A stretch of DNA of 64,000 nt from Odontesthes bonariensis (GCF_027942865.1 NC_134510.1:38956686-39020685), one strand, 5' to 3'. Shown: positions 11,987-24,529, counted from the first letter of the stretch. The notes: generated by a model not told the origin, from the letters alone. A program made the numbers and translations.

Positions 11987-12412
11987 GGAACTGGCCCCAG
12001 GAGACAACACTGCTTCTTCAGGGCCCCCCAACGAACTTTTGTGCCTTCAGCGGCTGATTCTGTGGCAGGGAATTCTCAGATCTGGTGTTTGTAGGTCAGA
12101 TTGTCGTAAATAATACATGAAACTTAATGAATTTCTCAGTCTTTTTACGCTCAGGGCTACGAGTGCAGCACAGAAACCGGCCGGAGATCATTTCAGCACT
12201 ACAGATGCAGCCATATTTCACTCGATGGGTTTCCAATTATCATTTGTAAATAGTGTTTATATGAACACTTTGTAGAGTTTTGTGCATTTATATTGTTATT
12301 GTTTTTTAAACAAAACTCATGTCTACCTCCATTGATACTGAGACTGACAGACTGGTGGTCATTAGGCCCTCCCAGAGAAGCTTTTATTAATTAATGATGA
12401 TCCTTTTCTGTA

Positions 12413-12418
12413 AATAAA
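12413..12418 (+). terminator. Poly(A) signal of etv2
   Basis: AATAAA lies about 430 bp after the etv2 stop codon (11986) and is the first canonical signal in the 3' flank. The intervening stretch 11987-12410 has no ORF and is the likely 3' UTR. Confidence 0.6.
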
Positions 12419-12484
12419 TTGTATATATTAAACACTTGCTGAGCGTTTTGGTTTAAAAGACTTTGAAGAACTTAATGGTTTGTG

Positions 12485-12900
12485 GAGCTAAAATTCAATT
12501 CAATTCAATTAATTTTTATTTAAATAGCGCCAAATACGACAAATGTCACCTCAAGGCACTTAAATAATAAAGTCCAATTCAAGCCAATTGGAATTCAATT
12601 TATTGTAATCATAATTATTTACAAAATAATCCAATTCGTTCATATAGAGCCAATTAAAAAACAATTTCCCAGCTAAGGAAACCAACAGATTGCACCGAAA
12701 CTTGTCTTCAGTCCAATCTCCCGTGCTGAGCGTGCCTGAGGCGACTGTGGAGAGAAACGACTCCCTTTGAACAGGAAGAAACCTCTGGCAGAACCAGAAC
12801 CAGGAAGGGTGGCCATCCGCCTCCACCAGCTGGGGTCTGAGAAGACAGAAAAGAGCAGAAAAAACCCACTGTAACACCATTCAAAGGATACCTGTTGGAA
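12485..12900. repeat. Dispersed fish repeat
   Basis: It starts with repeated CAATTCAATTCAATT and continues to a block with ACGACTCCCTTTGAACAGGA, AGAAACCTCTGGCAGAACC and GGTGGCCATCCGCCTCC. I recognise this as a common fish interspersed sequence but cannot name its family. The minus-strand ORFs here have no recognisable domain. Confidence 0.5.
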
Positions 12901-13226
12901 CAGGGAAACACGAGTTAATGACCACAATAATGTCACAAAATTGGGCTAAATTTGGTTAAAAAGGGCAGAGAGGCAAAGCAAATGTATTTGTGTAGCAAAG
13001 TGCTTTAAATCGAACATAAAAGCCTTAAAAAGAACATTTACGACCTCTTCTGAGAGCTACAGTGCAGTGAAAGCTATTAACCAAAGTCCATCAATTCAAT
13101 TCAGTCGGTAATTCAACTCAGCGATAAACGGGAAAGTCTTTGGGTTTGATTCAAAAGACAAAGCGATGCCTCAGACCTATCTGGGAGTTTGCATGATCCA
13201 TAAAAACTGAAGGCAGCTTCTCCATT

Positions 13227-14755
13227 TAGCTGTATTTTAAATGTGCTGCCATATGAATGAAAGTGCCATAACATTTGTTGTGCAAACACACTTTTAACAT
13301 CAGCATCTTTCTGTAGTTTTTATGTAGAAGCCTCGCTCCACTGTCTGTTTCCTTGAATGACTTGCTGCTATCAGTTGTGTGTTTTGCCTTTAAGTGATAT
13401 TTTAGACTGGAACTACTACGCTGAGAAGACAATTCAACTTGGCTGTAAATGCAGGAGTTTTTTTAAAAACTTATTTTGAAATACATGCTTTTATGTTGAA
13501 ACCAGTAAAACAGGAAGTGGCGCCGGTTAGCTCCGTGAGCTTCACACAGAGACCGAGGAGCACCTGTAGCGGTGATGTCTAACTTGAATGAAAATGTAAA
13601 AGTTCCGTACCCTTCTCCATGTTTGGTGGGGCCTGTAGCCAGGATTTTGCTTGGGGGGGTTCTTTTTGTATATTTTTGAGACTTTGTTGTAGGGGGGTCG
13701 GTGGGGGGGGGGGGGGGGGGGGGGTATGCCCCCCCGTAAAATTTTGAAAATTCAACCCTCTGAAATGGCATTTCCTGTGTTTTTGAGAGGATTTCAAAGT
13801 AAGAAACGGAGACTGTAGATAACTGTTTCAGGCAGTATTGTATTCAAAGAATGTATAAATTTTCGATGAAGAATACGAATTCAATATATACATTTTTGTA
13901 ATGCCTCCACATGCATCTTTTTAGACTTTGTAGAACACCCCCTGCCTACGGGCCTGCACCGTAAGGTCTTTGGGCTCTCACAGGCCTACCCACTCAGCCA
14001 TGTTCATGTTTCACTCATCACTCATCACATATGTATTTGACTGTACGTGTGTCCTTAGCCATACTAACAAGATGATATTCACTCAATAGCGTAGCGTAGA
14101 CTTGACGGGGTACTAAATATGCCAAGAGACATTTTAAGACGTAGTCAGAGCCCAAGCTTAAATAGTGGAGGGAAATGTAGGTGGGCTTTAGAATCTTTGG
14201 CAACGATATTACCCAGACATCCTTGCTATTTTTCGAGGGCAAGATTACTTAATAAAAACGAGATTCTTTTCATTCAGCAAAAGGCAAACGAGGCTAAATG
14301 AATTAATTGCTGTTGTTAAGACTGACTATTGTTAATATGTTTATTGGGCAGGTGATAGCTCATAGCTATGAATAAGTTATCCCCTGAAGAAGTTGTATTA
14401 ATGTTTTCACATGTGTGGTCTATCTGCTCATTATACACTGTTTCTCCAAAATCATTTTGACCGATGAAATACTGTGTTCATTGGTGTTTTCATTCAAACA
14501 TATTATAACAACCCTTAATGTGTAGGCTACTGTACATCATAAGTAAGGAATCCTTACAATTACTGATATGCCGCGCGTATCAGTAATTGTTAACTCATCA
14601 CCTGCCGCGACCGGACTTCTCGGGACTGCATACGGACCTGAGAAAGCAACAGACTTTTACAATAACAAAACCTGCGTTAACGCGCGATAAAATATTGATC
14701 GGCGTTAAATAATTAACAAGTTAACGCGATAATAACGAGTTAACTCGCCCAGCCC
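13227..14755 (-). mobile_element. hAT-like element, copy B (left end truncated)
   Basis: It shares the minus-strand BED-exon remnant (13226-13432) with copies A, C and D and ends at AACTCGCCCAGCCCT. Its left TIR is missing. It keeps an interior block around 13450-13620 that copy A lacks, plus a run of about 20 G at 13700-13720. The stretch 13800-14580 has no counterpart in the sister copies and may be a further insertion. Confidence 0.65.
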
Positions 14756-15061
14756 TGGTTATTTTAAATGTTTTTTGGGGCATTTGTGTCCTTTTTGTGA
14801 GCAGATAGACAGCAAATGGCCTCAGTTTGAGGAATACAGCCGCCTGCCTAATAACAAATCTTCTCTTTTCTATCTGAACGAGTGATTGTTTGTTGTTGAC
14901 TTGAAGCAGGATGACGGCTGTGAAAGATAGAATGATCTGTGGACCGCTTTCACCTTTACGGATAAGAGTGAGTGAAGAGAAATGAATTCTCCCGGGGTCG
15001 CGGTGTGTAAATGTTTGGTGTAAAGTTCAATCAGGATTAGTTTAATATTGTGTTAAATCAG

Positions 15062-15425
15062 AGGCTGTTATGTGTTCACTTTAATAAAACATTACAAACA
15101 AGAGTATATCACATAAAAGAAAGAAATAGAATAAAATAAATAAATATATATATATATATAAATATATATATATATACAATAGATAATAAATGATAAGCTG
15201 CAATGAATCAGAGGTTAGAAACCCTGGGAGGGCTTATCGGGAACATCACCATTGAGGTAAATAAACAAAATTAAATGTATCTTATCAGGATAAAACAACA
15301 AATGGATTAATGAGAGAGAAAAACAAAAACAATAAAGAATAAAAACAACACAAAAACCAACAATCAAACAATGAATCAAGAAATAAATTACAATAAATCA
15401 AAAGACTAAATTGCAAAGGCAGAAA
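15062..15425 (-). repeat. Inverted-duplicate segment B (partner at 7655-7990)
   Basis: This is the close reverse complement of 7655-7990 in etv2 intron 3, with an added TATATA run at 15143-15175. No ORF of note is present. Confidence 0.75.
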
Positions 15426-15828
15426 CAGACAGATCAGACTTTTACATGCACAAGCTGTCTTAATCTTACGCATTTATAATGACCCAGATGTTGTTTCTGT
15501 GGCTTTTTGGGGTCTAATTTAATCTAAACTGTTTATCCTACAACTTCCGCGTCTCGTGCTGCTTCCAACAGCTGATTTGCAGAGCTCTTCTTGTCCGACA
15601 CCAGTTGAAGGTTTCCTTTGCTCTGGTGCATTGGATCGTGTTCAGTTCCACATTCTAAAGAAGTCCATTCACATCACGGACGTGGAAAAGGAGGAGTTCT
15701 GTTCCAGATGTGTACTCTGCTGCGCTTCCTGTTTCTGAACGCGGCCTCCCGGCGCGCGCCTTGAACTTGGCTGTTCTTCCTCTTTTGGAGGCGAGGGTGA
15801 GAATAAAGATCGTTTTTCCTCAGGAGGA

Positions 15829-16081
15829 ATGCCTCCCCCCAACATAAAGGTAGCGCTGCTGAACGCGCTGGAGACACTGTCCAAGCACAACTTTGACTTG
15901 TTCTGCCACGAGCTCGTGCACCGCGCGGAGGAACCGCGCGTCCGCCGCTGCACGGTGGAGGGGAAACTTCGGGTGGAGATCGTGGACGTGATGGTGTCAA
16001 CCTTCACCGAGGCGAGAGCCGTGCACGTGGCCGTGGAGACGCTGCGGGAGATCAACTGCAACGAGGAGGCGCACGCGCTCG
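15829..16081 (+). CDS. Pyrin-domain exon, ASC-like PYD without CARD (PYD-only candidate)
   Basis: The ORF opens at ATG 15829 (context AGGAGGAATGCC) and encodes one death-fold pyrin domain. It ends at GCTC G|GTGAGG (16081), giving 84 codons plus 1 nt, exactly the length and phase of pycard exon 1 (31592-31844). A gap-free hand alignment to that exon gives about 34 of 84 identical residues, including the start MPP, the LS at the second helix, and the EPR, VEGK and STF blocks. If the donor is not used, translation reads on to a stop at 16125 (98 aa). I found no CARD or other matching exon before pycard itself. PYDs act in the cytosol by homotypic assembly, so a lone PYD could restrain or nucleate ASC filaments. 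The ORF is intact and GC-rich, which argues against a decayed pseudogene. An expressed gene is not proven. Confidence 0.7.
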
Positions 16082-16247
16082 GTGAGGTCTCTGCACGCTT
16101 TGGGTTCCGCTCGTTCCTCTCCTAACAGGAAACCCGAAGGGTGACGTGGCCATGGCAGGGAAATAAAGTAGTGCTAAGGCAAAGCAGAAATCCTTTAGTC
16201 CGCGTCCCAGTGAAGATATTCCGAAGTGAAGAGTCTTTATGGGTAAC

Positions 16248-16540
16248 ACCTGGGATTATTCTGTAGTTAGATAAGTAAATGCATCCTTTTTATCCTTTTA
16301 TCTGAGACAGTTTGGGTCTGAACCAACCCTGAAGTTCCATTTTGGGTAAAACCTGGGATTATTCTGTAGTTAGATAAGTAAATGCGTCCTTTTTATCCTT
16401 TTATCTGAGACAGTTTGGGTCTGAACCAACCCTGAAGTTCCATTTTGGGTAAAACCTGGGATTATTCTGTAGTTAGATAAGTAAATGCATCCTTTTTATC
16501 CTTTTATCTGAGACAGTTTGGGTCTGAACCAACCTTGAAG
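16248..16540. repeat. Tandem repeat, 103-bp unit, 2.8 copies
   Basis: ACCTGGGATTATTCTGTAGT starts at 16248, 16351 and 16454, exactly 103 bp apart. The units are almost identical; for example GCATCC alternates with GCGTCC. It lies just downstream of the lone PYD exon and has no coding potential. Confidence 0.95.
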
Positions 16541-16885
16541 TAACGTCTTAAATATTTATCTCACTTTTCTCACATTTAAAAAGCTCAAACATAATTTAAA
16601 TGTTAAATCTAAATGTTTTCAATATGCTTGTTTAAATTTATATTTAATATTTAGATTTAGATGTGAGCTCTATACGTGTCGTTGTCGGTTAGATGTAAGA
16701 AACAAAAATGTGATCTTAAACATGTGAAAGCTTCCTGGTTTCCTGTCATTGAGAAACTGACCCGAAAACCTTTTCTAGTGTCAATACTGAACTTTAATTC
16801 ATTCAGTCCTTTGGAGTTGTTCATTATTATTTATTATATTTTTCCTTTTGAACTGACTGATATTGAACTTCTTGAACTTTGAAAT

Positions 16886-17983
16886 GGGGCTGGGCGAGTT
16901 AAATCGTTATAATGTGTTAATTATTTAACGCCGATAAATATTTTATCGCGCATTAACGCAGGTTTTATTATTATTTATTTTATTATTGTAAAAGTTTGTT
17001 GCTCACAGGCTTTTATTTTGTAAAAGTCTGCTGCTCACAGGCTTTTATTTTGTAAAAGTCTGCTGCTGTCTGCTGTGGAACAGGAAAAGAAAGTAATCGG
17101 CGGATCCACCAAACCTGGAGAAGGGTACGGAACTTTTACTCGGCCATTTTCATGTTAAAGTTCTTCCAGACGGCGGAGTCGACAGAACCAAAGTCATCTG
17201 TAAACTCTGCCAATATGCCGCCCGTTGATTTTCACAAATGTTTATTAACGCCACATCAACACCGTAGAACTAAATGTTCATGTAAACAAAGTAAAAGACA
17301 ACATTAGTTGTTGTAATCATTAAAGAAATAGCATGCTTAGCATTGTCGCTGGTACCAATAAATAATCAAAGTAATTCTGGCCACTTTAGCTGCTTCTGAA
17401 CCAACGGCAGAGTCAATCTTCACGGTCAGAACTAGGATTCTTTAACTTCCACTTCTCCTCTGCATCACATTCACACAGTTACAGCAAACACCACGAAGCA
17501 TGGAGGAATAAAATAAAGATAAACGAGCAGGTAACATCACCGCTACAGGTGTGAAGCTAACGGAGCTAACTGGCGCTACTTCCTGTTTTACTTGTTTCAA
17601 CATAAAAGCACGTATTTCAAAATAAATTTTAAGAAAAACTCCTGCAACAGCCAAGTTGAATTGTCTTCTCAGCGTAGTAGTTCCAGTCTAAAATATCACT
17701 TAAAGGCAAAACACACAACTGATAGCAGCAAGTCATTCAAGGAAACAGACAGTGGAGCGAGGCTTCTACATAAAAACTACAGAAAGATGCTGATGTTAAA
17801 AGTGTGTTTGCACAACAAATGTTATGGCACTTTCATTCATATGGCAGCACATTTAAAATAAAGCTAAATGCTAAAAGCTATACGCTACTTTTGGATTCAT
17901 TTTTGGATTTTGTGTACAAATGTGATTAATTAGGGAAATCATGTTATTAATTAGATTAAACATTTTAATCGTTGCCCAGCCCT
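16886..17983 (+). mobile_element. hAT-like element, copy C
   Basis: It runs from GGGGCTGGGCGAGTTAA to GTTGCCCAGCCCT. It keeps the BED-exon 3' part (17592-17861, with the SSLKYHLKAKH histidines) and a longer unique interior (17215-17650) lost in copies A and D. No transposase domain is visible. Confidence 0.75.
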
Positions 17984-18003
17984 ATTTTGAAATGATCTTT
18001 TTC

Positions 18004-18075
18004 ATGCATTTAGCGGACGTTTTTATCCAAAGCGACTTGCATATGAGGCTATAACATTACAGCTAACGTCAAAGC
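18004..18075. repeat. Common fish repeat fragment (TATCCAAAGCGACTT family)
   Basis: TGCATTTAGCGGACG and TATCCAAAGCGACTTGCA match a very common fish interspersed motif. A sister fragment lies at 46146-46215. The flanking DNA at 18080-18780 shows nothing I can name. Confidence 0.6.
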
Positions 18076-19632
18076 TAACAATAAGCTACATAGAAGGAAA
18101 CCACCAGTCAGACTCAGAGGGGACGGTGAAGCATACAGGGAGATGCTCTCTGATCAGCTGGGACAGGGACGCCCCTGTTCTGGTGGCGCTCGGTTGGTCT
18201 TTGAACAAAAGGAAGCCAGAGATATCAGCTCAAATATAACGTCCTTAAACTAAAACAGGAACACCATCTTATGTGAAATGCGCTTCTGTTGTCTCTGACC
18301 ATGATGCCTGGTTAGAATTTGTTTAGTTTGGCTCAAATTGGCCAAGATGGAGGAAGGAAAAAAGGAGGAAGATGATGCTTTTTACAGGGAATACCTGAAT
18401 GTTGCTGCTGCATGGAAAAGATCTGATGCTGTGCTGAAACCTGATGCCTCACAGAATTAGACCCCCCAATGCATTATTTATTTATTATTAGACGTGTTTG
18501 TTTGGTTCTGAGGATTCTAAATGGACTGAGATGTGAGCACAAACTATTCTGACATTAGAAGTTGGGGCCTGTGCAGACAAACGCTTCTCAGGGCCCGAAT
18601 GAACCAACAGGTGATGCCAACTTAACATTTTCTCTGCAGACGTGCCCACAGCTAGCAACGCATTTAGATTTGTGTTTCATTAAATCATTTTTACTGCAGG
18701 AAACAGATTGTTTGAATAGTTTTCTGTTGTTCTGAATAAATAAATGAAAGAAAAAGCCAAACGCTGACGTCACCGTTCTTGTTTCTGATGTGTTTTACAG
18801 TCAGAGAGGCGAGGGGAGGACAGTAGAGCTCCTGTGTGTTCACGGTGAGTTGTTGACCTGAAAAGATTTTACTCTTTGTGCACTTACCTTAACATTCGCA
18901 AAAAAAATAAATAAAAAAATTCTAATTGTTTTGCAGGAGGAGGACTTCCAGGAGCTGTGCTGCAGCGGCGCGTGTTGATGACATCATCCCAGTAGACGTG
19001 TGTGTAGAAAGCTTCCTATAAGCCCCCCGATAACCCCGGATAACAGCAACACGGCAGCTCTGAGCTAACAGAGCAATAGTACGCGTTTATTCATTCATTG
19101 GTCTTAAAGTATTGGTGAAATAAAGACAGACAATGCCTTATTTAGAGGCTGTATTGTCTCTTTCTTGTTCTCTCCCGTTATATGGATATACGCCGATCTC
19201 CAGTGATCTAAATATCTTCCGAAGGACGCCGACTTTCACCAAACTGTTATCGATGAGTAGATGAACGTATTTTATGCCAGAAATAAGGTTTAAAACAACC
19301 GAACTTCTCCTTTAAGCGGGTATAGAAAATGGATGGACTGATGAAGCAGCCTACTTCTCTTTTCTGCTTTTATCTCTAAGTACAGAAATGGCTGCTGCCA
19401 TTTTTTTCTCCCTCAAAATACTACCAAATTGTCAGAGACACTGTTACAGCTTTGCTTTTGGCCTCAGCTGTTAAACCTTCGAAACCCCAAATTGAACACT
19501 TTAAAATCCAAAAGAATGTGTTTCTCAGACTAAACGCTGTTTATTTCTTCCCAGTAGAGATGTACTCCCTTCCAGACTTACAGGATAATGTTCTGATCTG
19601 ACGGAATCCAGACGCTTGTGTTAAATCTCACG

Positions 19633-19639
<7 letters not shown>

Positions 19640-19663
<24 letters not shown>

Positions 19664-20485
19664 TTTATATTAAAAAAATTACATTACATTTTTTGGGGGG
19701 GGCTTTTGTGCCTTTAATGGATAGGAAAGTTCAGAGAGACAGGGCAGAGAGAGGGGGAACAACACGCAGCACAGGGCCATCCAATGTGGGACTCGAACCG
19801 GGGCCAGCTGCAGCGAGGACTATAGCCTCTGTACATGGGGCGCCTGCTCAACCCACTACGCCACGGACCACCCCTGTTTTATTATTTATTTAATTATTGT
19901 AAAAGTCTGTCGCTCACAGGTTTTTATTTTGTAAAAGTCTGTTGCTCACAGGCTTTTATTCTGTAAAAGTCTTTTGCTCACAGGCTTTTATTCTGTAAAA
20001 GTCTGTTGCTGTCTGCTGTGGAACAGGAAAAGAAAGTAATCGGCGGATCCACCAAACATGGAGAAGGGTACGGAACTTTTTCTCGGCCATTTTCATGTTA
20101 AAGTTCTTCCAGACGGCGGAGTCGACAGAACCAAAGTCATCTGTAAACTCTGCCAAGTTGAATTGTCTTCTCAGCGTCGTAGTTCCAGTCTAAAATATCA
20201 CTTAAAGGCAAAACACACAACTGATAGCAGCAAGTCATTCAAGGAAACAGACAGTGGAGCGAGGCTTCTACATAAAAACTACAGAAAGATGCTGATGTTA
20301 AAAGTGTGTTTGCACAACAAATGTTATGGCACTTTCATTCATATGGCAGCACATTTAAAATAAAGCTAAATGCTAAAGGCTATACACTACTTTTGGATTC
20401 ATTTTGGGATTTTGCGATTAATTGTGGTTAATCAGGGAAATCATGTGATTAATTAGATTAAACATTTTAATCGTTGCCCAGCCCT
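19640..20485 (+). mobile_element. hAT-like element, copy D, with best-preserved BED finger
   Basis: It ends at GTTGCCCAGCCCT; the left end is lost in an AT run. The ORF 20058-20363 encodes the BED zinc finger typical of hAT transposase N-termini: VICKLC (cysteine pair) and YHLKAKH (histidine pair), stopping shortly after. The catalytic domain is absent. A SINE sits at 19693-19877 at the same site as the SINE in copy A. Confidence 0.75.
19693..19877 (-). mobile_element. tRNA-derived SINE, second copy
   Basis: This is the reverse complement of the 9707-9894 SINE, with B-box GGACTCGAACC (reverse) at 19789-19799. Orientation relative to the surrounding hAT element matches the first copy, so the pair was probably carried along inside the hAT element and not inserted twice. 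Confidence 0.75.
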
Positions 20486-21560
20486 AAAATGAACCTTTCA
20501 ATCGAAACATCTGTTGAAAACCTAAAAACCCGAATCCAGCTAAAAGCATCAGGATCACAGCTGGAAGCCATTTTGTGTCCATTTTCGCTCACATCTTTAA
20601 TATTTATTTATATTTTTAATATTTCACAAAGCAAACTTTGGATGAACTGCTTCTTCTGTAAATCGATGTAAAAAATTAAATGTTTTCCTCTTTCTGAGGG
20701 AAACGCTTTGTCGGATCATGTCTATGTGTTCACCAGTTGCCATTTTTATTCCTTTATCTGTCTCATCCGTCAGCTGTTTGGCTCAATAAGGAAACTGGAA
20801 AACTCTTCCTGGTGCAGGAAGAAGGAAAGGATGCAAGAATTTCCCAGACTGTGATTAATTCTATCTTAATGTTGCATTAATAGCACCAAATGTCAGTAGC
20901 GCGGCACCCTCCGTGTTCCAGGTTATGGACCCGATGATGTTCTCTGTTTGTCTTTCTGATATTAAACCTTTCTGTTAAGTCTCTTCTTAAATTCCACAGA
21001 GCTCAGAAACTTATTTTTACCACAAGCTAATTGACCTTTTCCTTCTTCTGAGATGGCGGTAATGACTGCCTCCTCCCACCAGCGGTTCATTTTCTCTTAT
21101 CTTTATCACCCAGTTACAGTTTCTTTCAGTAACCGTTGAAAATAGGAAAAAACAGCTTCAGAATAACTGAGGGAACCAAACGTGAATATTTCATCTGCCT
21201 CACGGAGAGAAAACAAATCTGAATGTGCTCCAGCAGTGTTCACACGCAGGTTAAAGTGTGTAACCTGCATGTTGTGTGTGTGGGGGGGGGTCTTTATGTG
21301 GGCGGGTCGGGCAGTTTACACCCGGGGTGGAAAGAGTACCAAAAAAATCTACTCAAGATTCAAGGTAAACACAAGAAACTTGTGCTAAAGAAAAAAAGAA
21401 AAAAAAAGAAAAAAGGACCAGACTCAGTGACTAATTCCCTGTACTCCCTATATATACCAGTGAGCAGTGCTGACCAACATGTCATTGGGGTCATCAGGTG
21501 GGAACCTCCTTTCATCAGTGTTTCATCTAGTTGGGCCCACGACACCTCCAGGAGGCTAGA
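20486..21560. other. No recognisable gene
   Basis: Unique-looking AT-rich DNA, with simple G-rich and A-rich runs at 21270-21310 and 21385-21415. ORFs here are short and lack domains. Confidence 0.5.
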
Positions 21561-21569
21561 GAGTGATCA

Positions 21570-21780
21570 CTTTTACAGCCACAAGCTACCCCAGCCTGTC
21601 ACCAACTGCACACCAGTCACAGCGGGGTGGGGATGCAAACCCTGGTTCGGGTAGGGGGTAATCAAAGCATAGAGGGTGCCAGAGGTGGAAGCAGGACAAG
21701 ACTCACTAGCAGATTCAGCAGACAAACTCACCTAAACAGTCCTATAATCAGCAAAAATGCCAGCAAAAACTAAGCCATAC
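21570..21780 (-). repeat. Dispersed repeat (partner at 36020-36205)
   Basis: CAGCCACAAGCTACC through CAACTGCACACCAGTCACAG and GGGGATGCAAACCCTGGTT is the reverse complement of 36020-36205. It is a retroelement or MITE fragment of unknown family. Confidence 0.6.
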
Positions 21781-22140
21781 AACTCACTCAAAGCCAACTC
21801 ACCCAAAATGGCCGCCTGATTTCAAAAGGATCACATAGGCCAAACCCTCCACTTAAATTTCCTGAATTTCTTCTTTGCTTCTTCCAAAAGTCTGTTTACC
21901 CTAAGTGCTCCCCCTGCTGGGCCCCCAGCTGCCATTGCTTCTTCTAATCCAAATCCACTGACTGGACTTTACTGCCTCATCTGACACTTCCTTCACCATT
22001 TTCCTCACACTCTGTCCACTTACGCCCAGCTCCCTCAAAAATGAGACAACAGACTGTTACCTTGATTAAATTTTACTTAAGTAAAAGTTAAAGTGCTGGT
22101 GTAAAAATCTATTCAATAAAAGTAAAAAGTAGCTCATTTA

Positions 22141-24162
22141 GGCCCAATCCCAATTCACCCCTTGGCCCTACCCCTTACCCCTTCCCCTCCGTTTTGCGCG
22201 TTCACGTGTAGAGGTAGTGTTGTCCCAATACTCTTCCAAAGCCCTTCCCCTTAACCCTACCCCTCCGTTGTAGCCCTTCAAACGGAGGGCTTCGGCCAGG
22301 CAGACTCCGTTTGAAGGGGTATGATATATTTCCCAGAATACAACGCGACTACCGGGAGATCGCGAGTCTTTTTAAAAATGGCAGAAGCAGCAAAGAGCAC
22401 CACACAAATGTAAGTTCTTCTATTTTTTTTGCCATAATTTAACTGTTTTAATCGTTTTAGGTTGTGATAACTGGTGTATTGTGTGAGTTTAAAGTGGTGG
22501 CAATGTGTAGTTGTTTTCTGCTATAAACGCACATGGGAAAAGTTGCTATTTTACATGGAGTAATCGGTCAATGCATGTGAAGGTGCTGCGAAAGAGTTGT
22601 CGTTTTTTAAATTGTAACACGAGTATTTACAAGCAATGTAGTTGGTTAACCATAGAGAAGTTCCTTTTGAGTGTCATTTCGCTACCTATTATCACAAGTA
22701 TTCATATACGTGACTGATTCACAGGGACTCAAGCACAAACAAAGAGCCTGATCAGGTTTAGCGCCGAAAACGAAGATCTGTTTCTAAAGTCATCCCCATC
22801 CCCAAAAAGAAGTAGGAAGTCCAATCCCATAATGGATTACCTGATACAGGAGAGCCTGAAGGAGCAGAAGCGCCACGAGCAGAAAACGGAGCGCTTTTTA
22901 GCTCTGTTTGAGCGCATGATAGACAAACTTTACGGTGAGTTGATGCGCCATGCACCTATTGTACACACAGCCACCACTACCGCATTCTGAAACACCTTTT
23001 TTAAATTTTTTACAATGGATGAAAGTACATGCTATAATGTCATGTCTTGTTCCCCCAGAACATCACTGAGCCCATCAGCACCTCCGATGCGCCCTCCGCT
23101 GTTCCTGCTCCGGTCATCTCGTTCTTGATGATTGCACTGTTGCCCGTTTATATTCATACTGTTTATTGTCCATATTTGCACCACACACTTTACAGCAGAC
23201 ACTTTAAGCTGTTATTTCTGAAAATAAGCTGCCTTACCAGTCTGTAATGTGAGCCTAATAAAAGAAATTAAGGACAAAAGGTTTGTGAGCATGATTATCA
23301 CATCAACATCATATGAACGACTGGAACGGATATTGGTATGAAGAGATTTATTATACAAGGGATAACAAAAAAAATTGGGGTACATGTTGTGGTCCAATGG
23401 GCAATAATTTGTAGGATGACCCGTCTGCTGGAAAGAAAAACATGGAAAGGTCAGGCTTTTATCCTCCCAAACCAACACATTGATAGCACACACAATGCAG
23501 TGCATTTATTTAAGTCATCAAATCTGAACCTGGTACAAAGAAAACCGCTTCAAAAACGCATGAGCTGCACGTTTATTCCAAACGGAACGAGGCGAGTAAC
23601 AAAGGCTAAACGTTAGCTTATGCTTTCAGCTAGGTTAGCCAGGTTAGGATACTACTCCAGTCAATAAATCAGCAAATCCAACGAGACAAGCAAATTGTTT
23701 CTATATTACACGATATCACAAATGTACAGTTAGAAGCACTTTCAAACACACACACACACAATCATTTTCACACGCCGGCTCTGGAAGCTACCAGCTGCTC
23801 ACTCACAAGCGTTATTTGCATTAATTTCTTATTGTACATACTGTAACAAGATCCAGCAATGCTCCCAGATGTCGAAGACGCCTTCGCCTGATGGCACTCC
23901 GTCGATTCGACGCAGATATTTCTAAAAATATCCGAATAGCCCAGGACAGCGCGAACACCACAGCACCGGTCATGTTTGTTTACTTCTGGCTAAAGCTGTC
24001 GCTTTTGGTTACGTAACAACTGACGGCGCGGACTTATTACGTTCGTGAGTGTGAAGTGCTGTCCCAATTCGAAGGGGTGACATTCTTAGCCCTTCGCCTA
24101 CCCCTACGTTTGAAGGGGCGAGGGGTAGGCGAAGGGGTAGAAAATAGAATTGGGATTGGGCC
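22141..24162 (+). mobile_element. PIF/Harbinger-type DNA transposon derivative, TTA duplication
   Basis: The inverted termini start GGCCCAATCCCAATTC, followed by CCCCTT/CCCTACCCCTT-rich subterminal repeats on both sides. TTA flanks both ends (22138-22140 and 24163-24165), as expected for PIF/Harbinger. It carries an exon remnant at 22725-22934 but no DDE transposase, so it is an internally deleted copy. The rest, 22940-24100, holds only degenerate non-coding DNA. Confidence 0.85.
22725..22934 (+). pseudogene. Remnant exon of the Harbinger accessory (Myb-like) protein
   Basis: The exon lies between CACAG (22720-22724) and GTGAGT (22935). One frame stays open and encodes a lysine- and serine-rich stretch with KSSPSPKRSRKS. 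A charged helix follows, QEQKRHEQKTERFLALFERM in style, as at the C-terminus of Myb/SANT accessory proteins of Harbinger elements. The upstream ATG exon (22378-22409) does not join it in frame, and the following exon reaches a stop after a few codons. The element cannot make a full protein. Confidence 0.45.
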
Positions 24163-24529
24163 TTAAAATGTACTCAGAGTAAAAGTTACTTACTTACTTA
24201 TTTTTTTAGTTCTTTAAAAGCAGGTTGTTCAACCACAGCAAATGGATGAAGGCCTTCACAAATTAACTTAATCAGAACCATGTCAACTTTTGCTTGTGGC
24301 GCACGTTTGGTTCCACCCACTGACAGGAAGTCAGATATTTTTGCTTGCTTGGGTTTTTTTTTTCTGGTTCCAGGTTTCGCTTCCGTGGTGCCACGAGGTC
24401 AGTGTAGACCATAACTCTTTGATTTAATTTTAAAGAGACCCAATAATAGAACAAAGCTAGAAGATTTTTTATGAGCCAAAACTTAATAGCTTTTTGGTGC
24501 ATTTTTCAATGTGCCATAATACACTCATA

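Noticed and set aside
18781-19130. Two exon-like stretches with ACAG and TTTGCAG acceptors, a GTGAGT donor and a later AATAAA, as possible 3' exons of the lone PYD gene
   Set aside because: Joining the phase-1 PYD donor at 16081 to the first acceptor gives an early stop. Only an alternative acceptor reads on, and the result has no recognisable domain.
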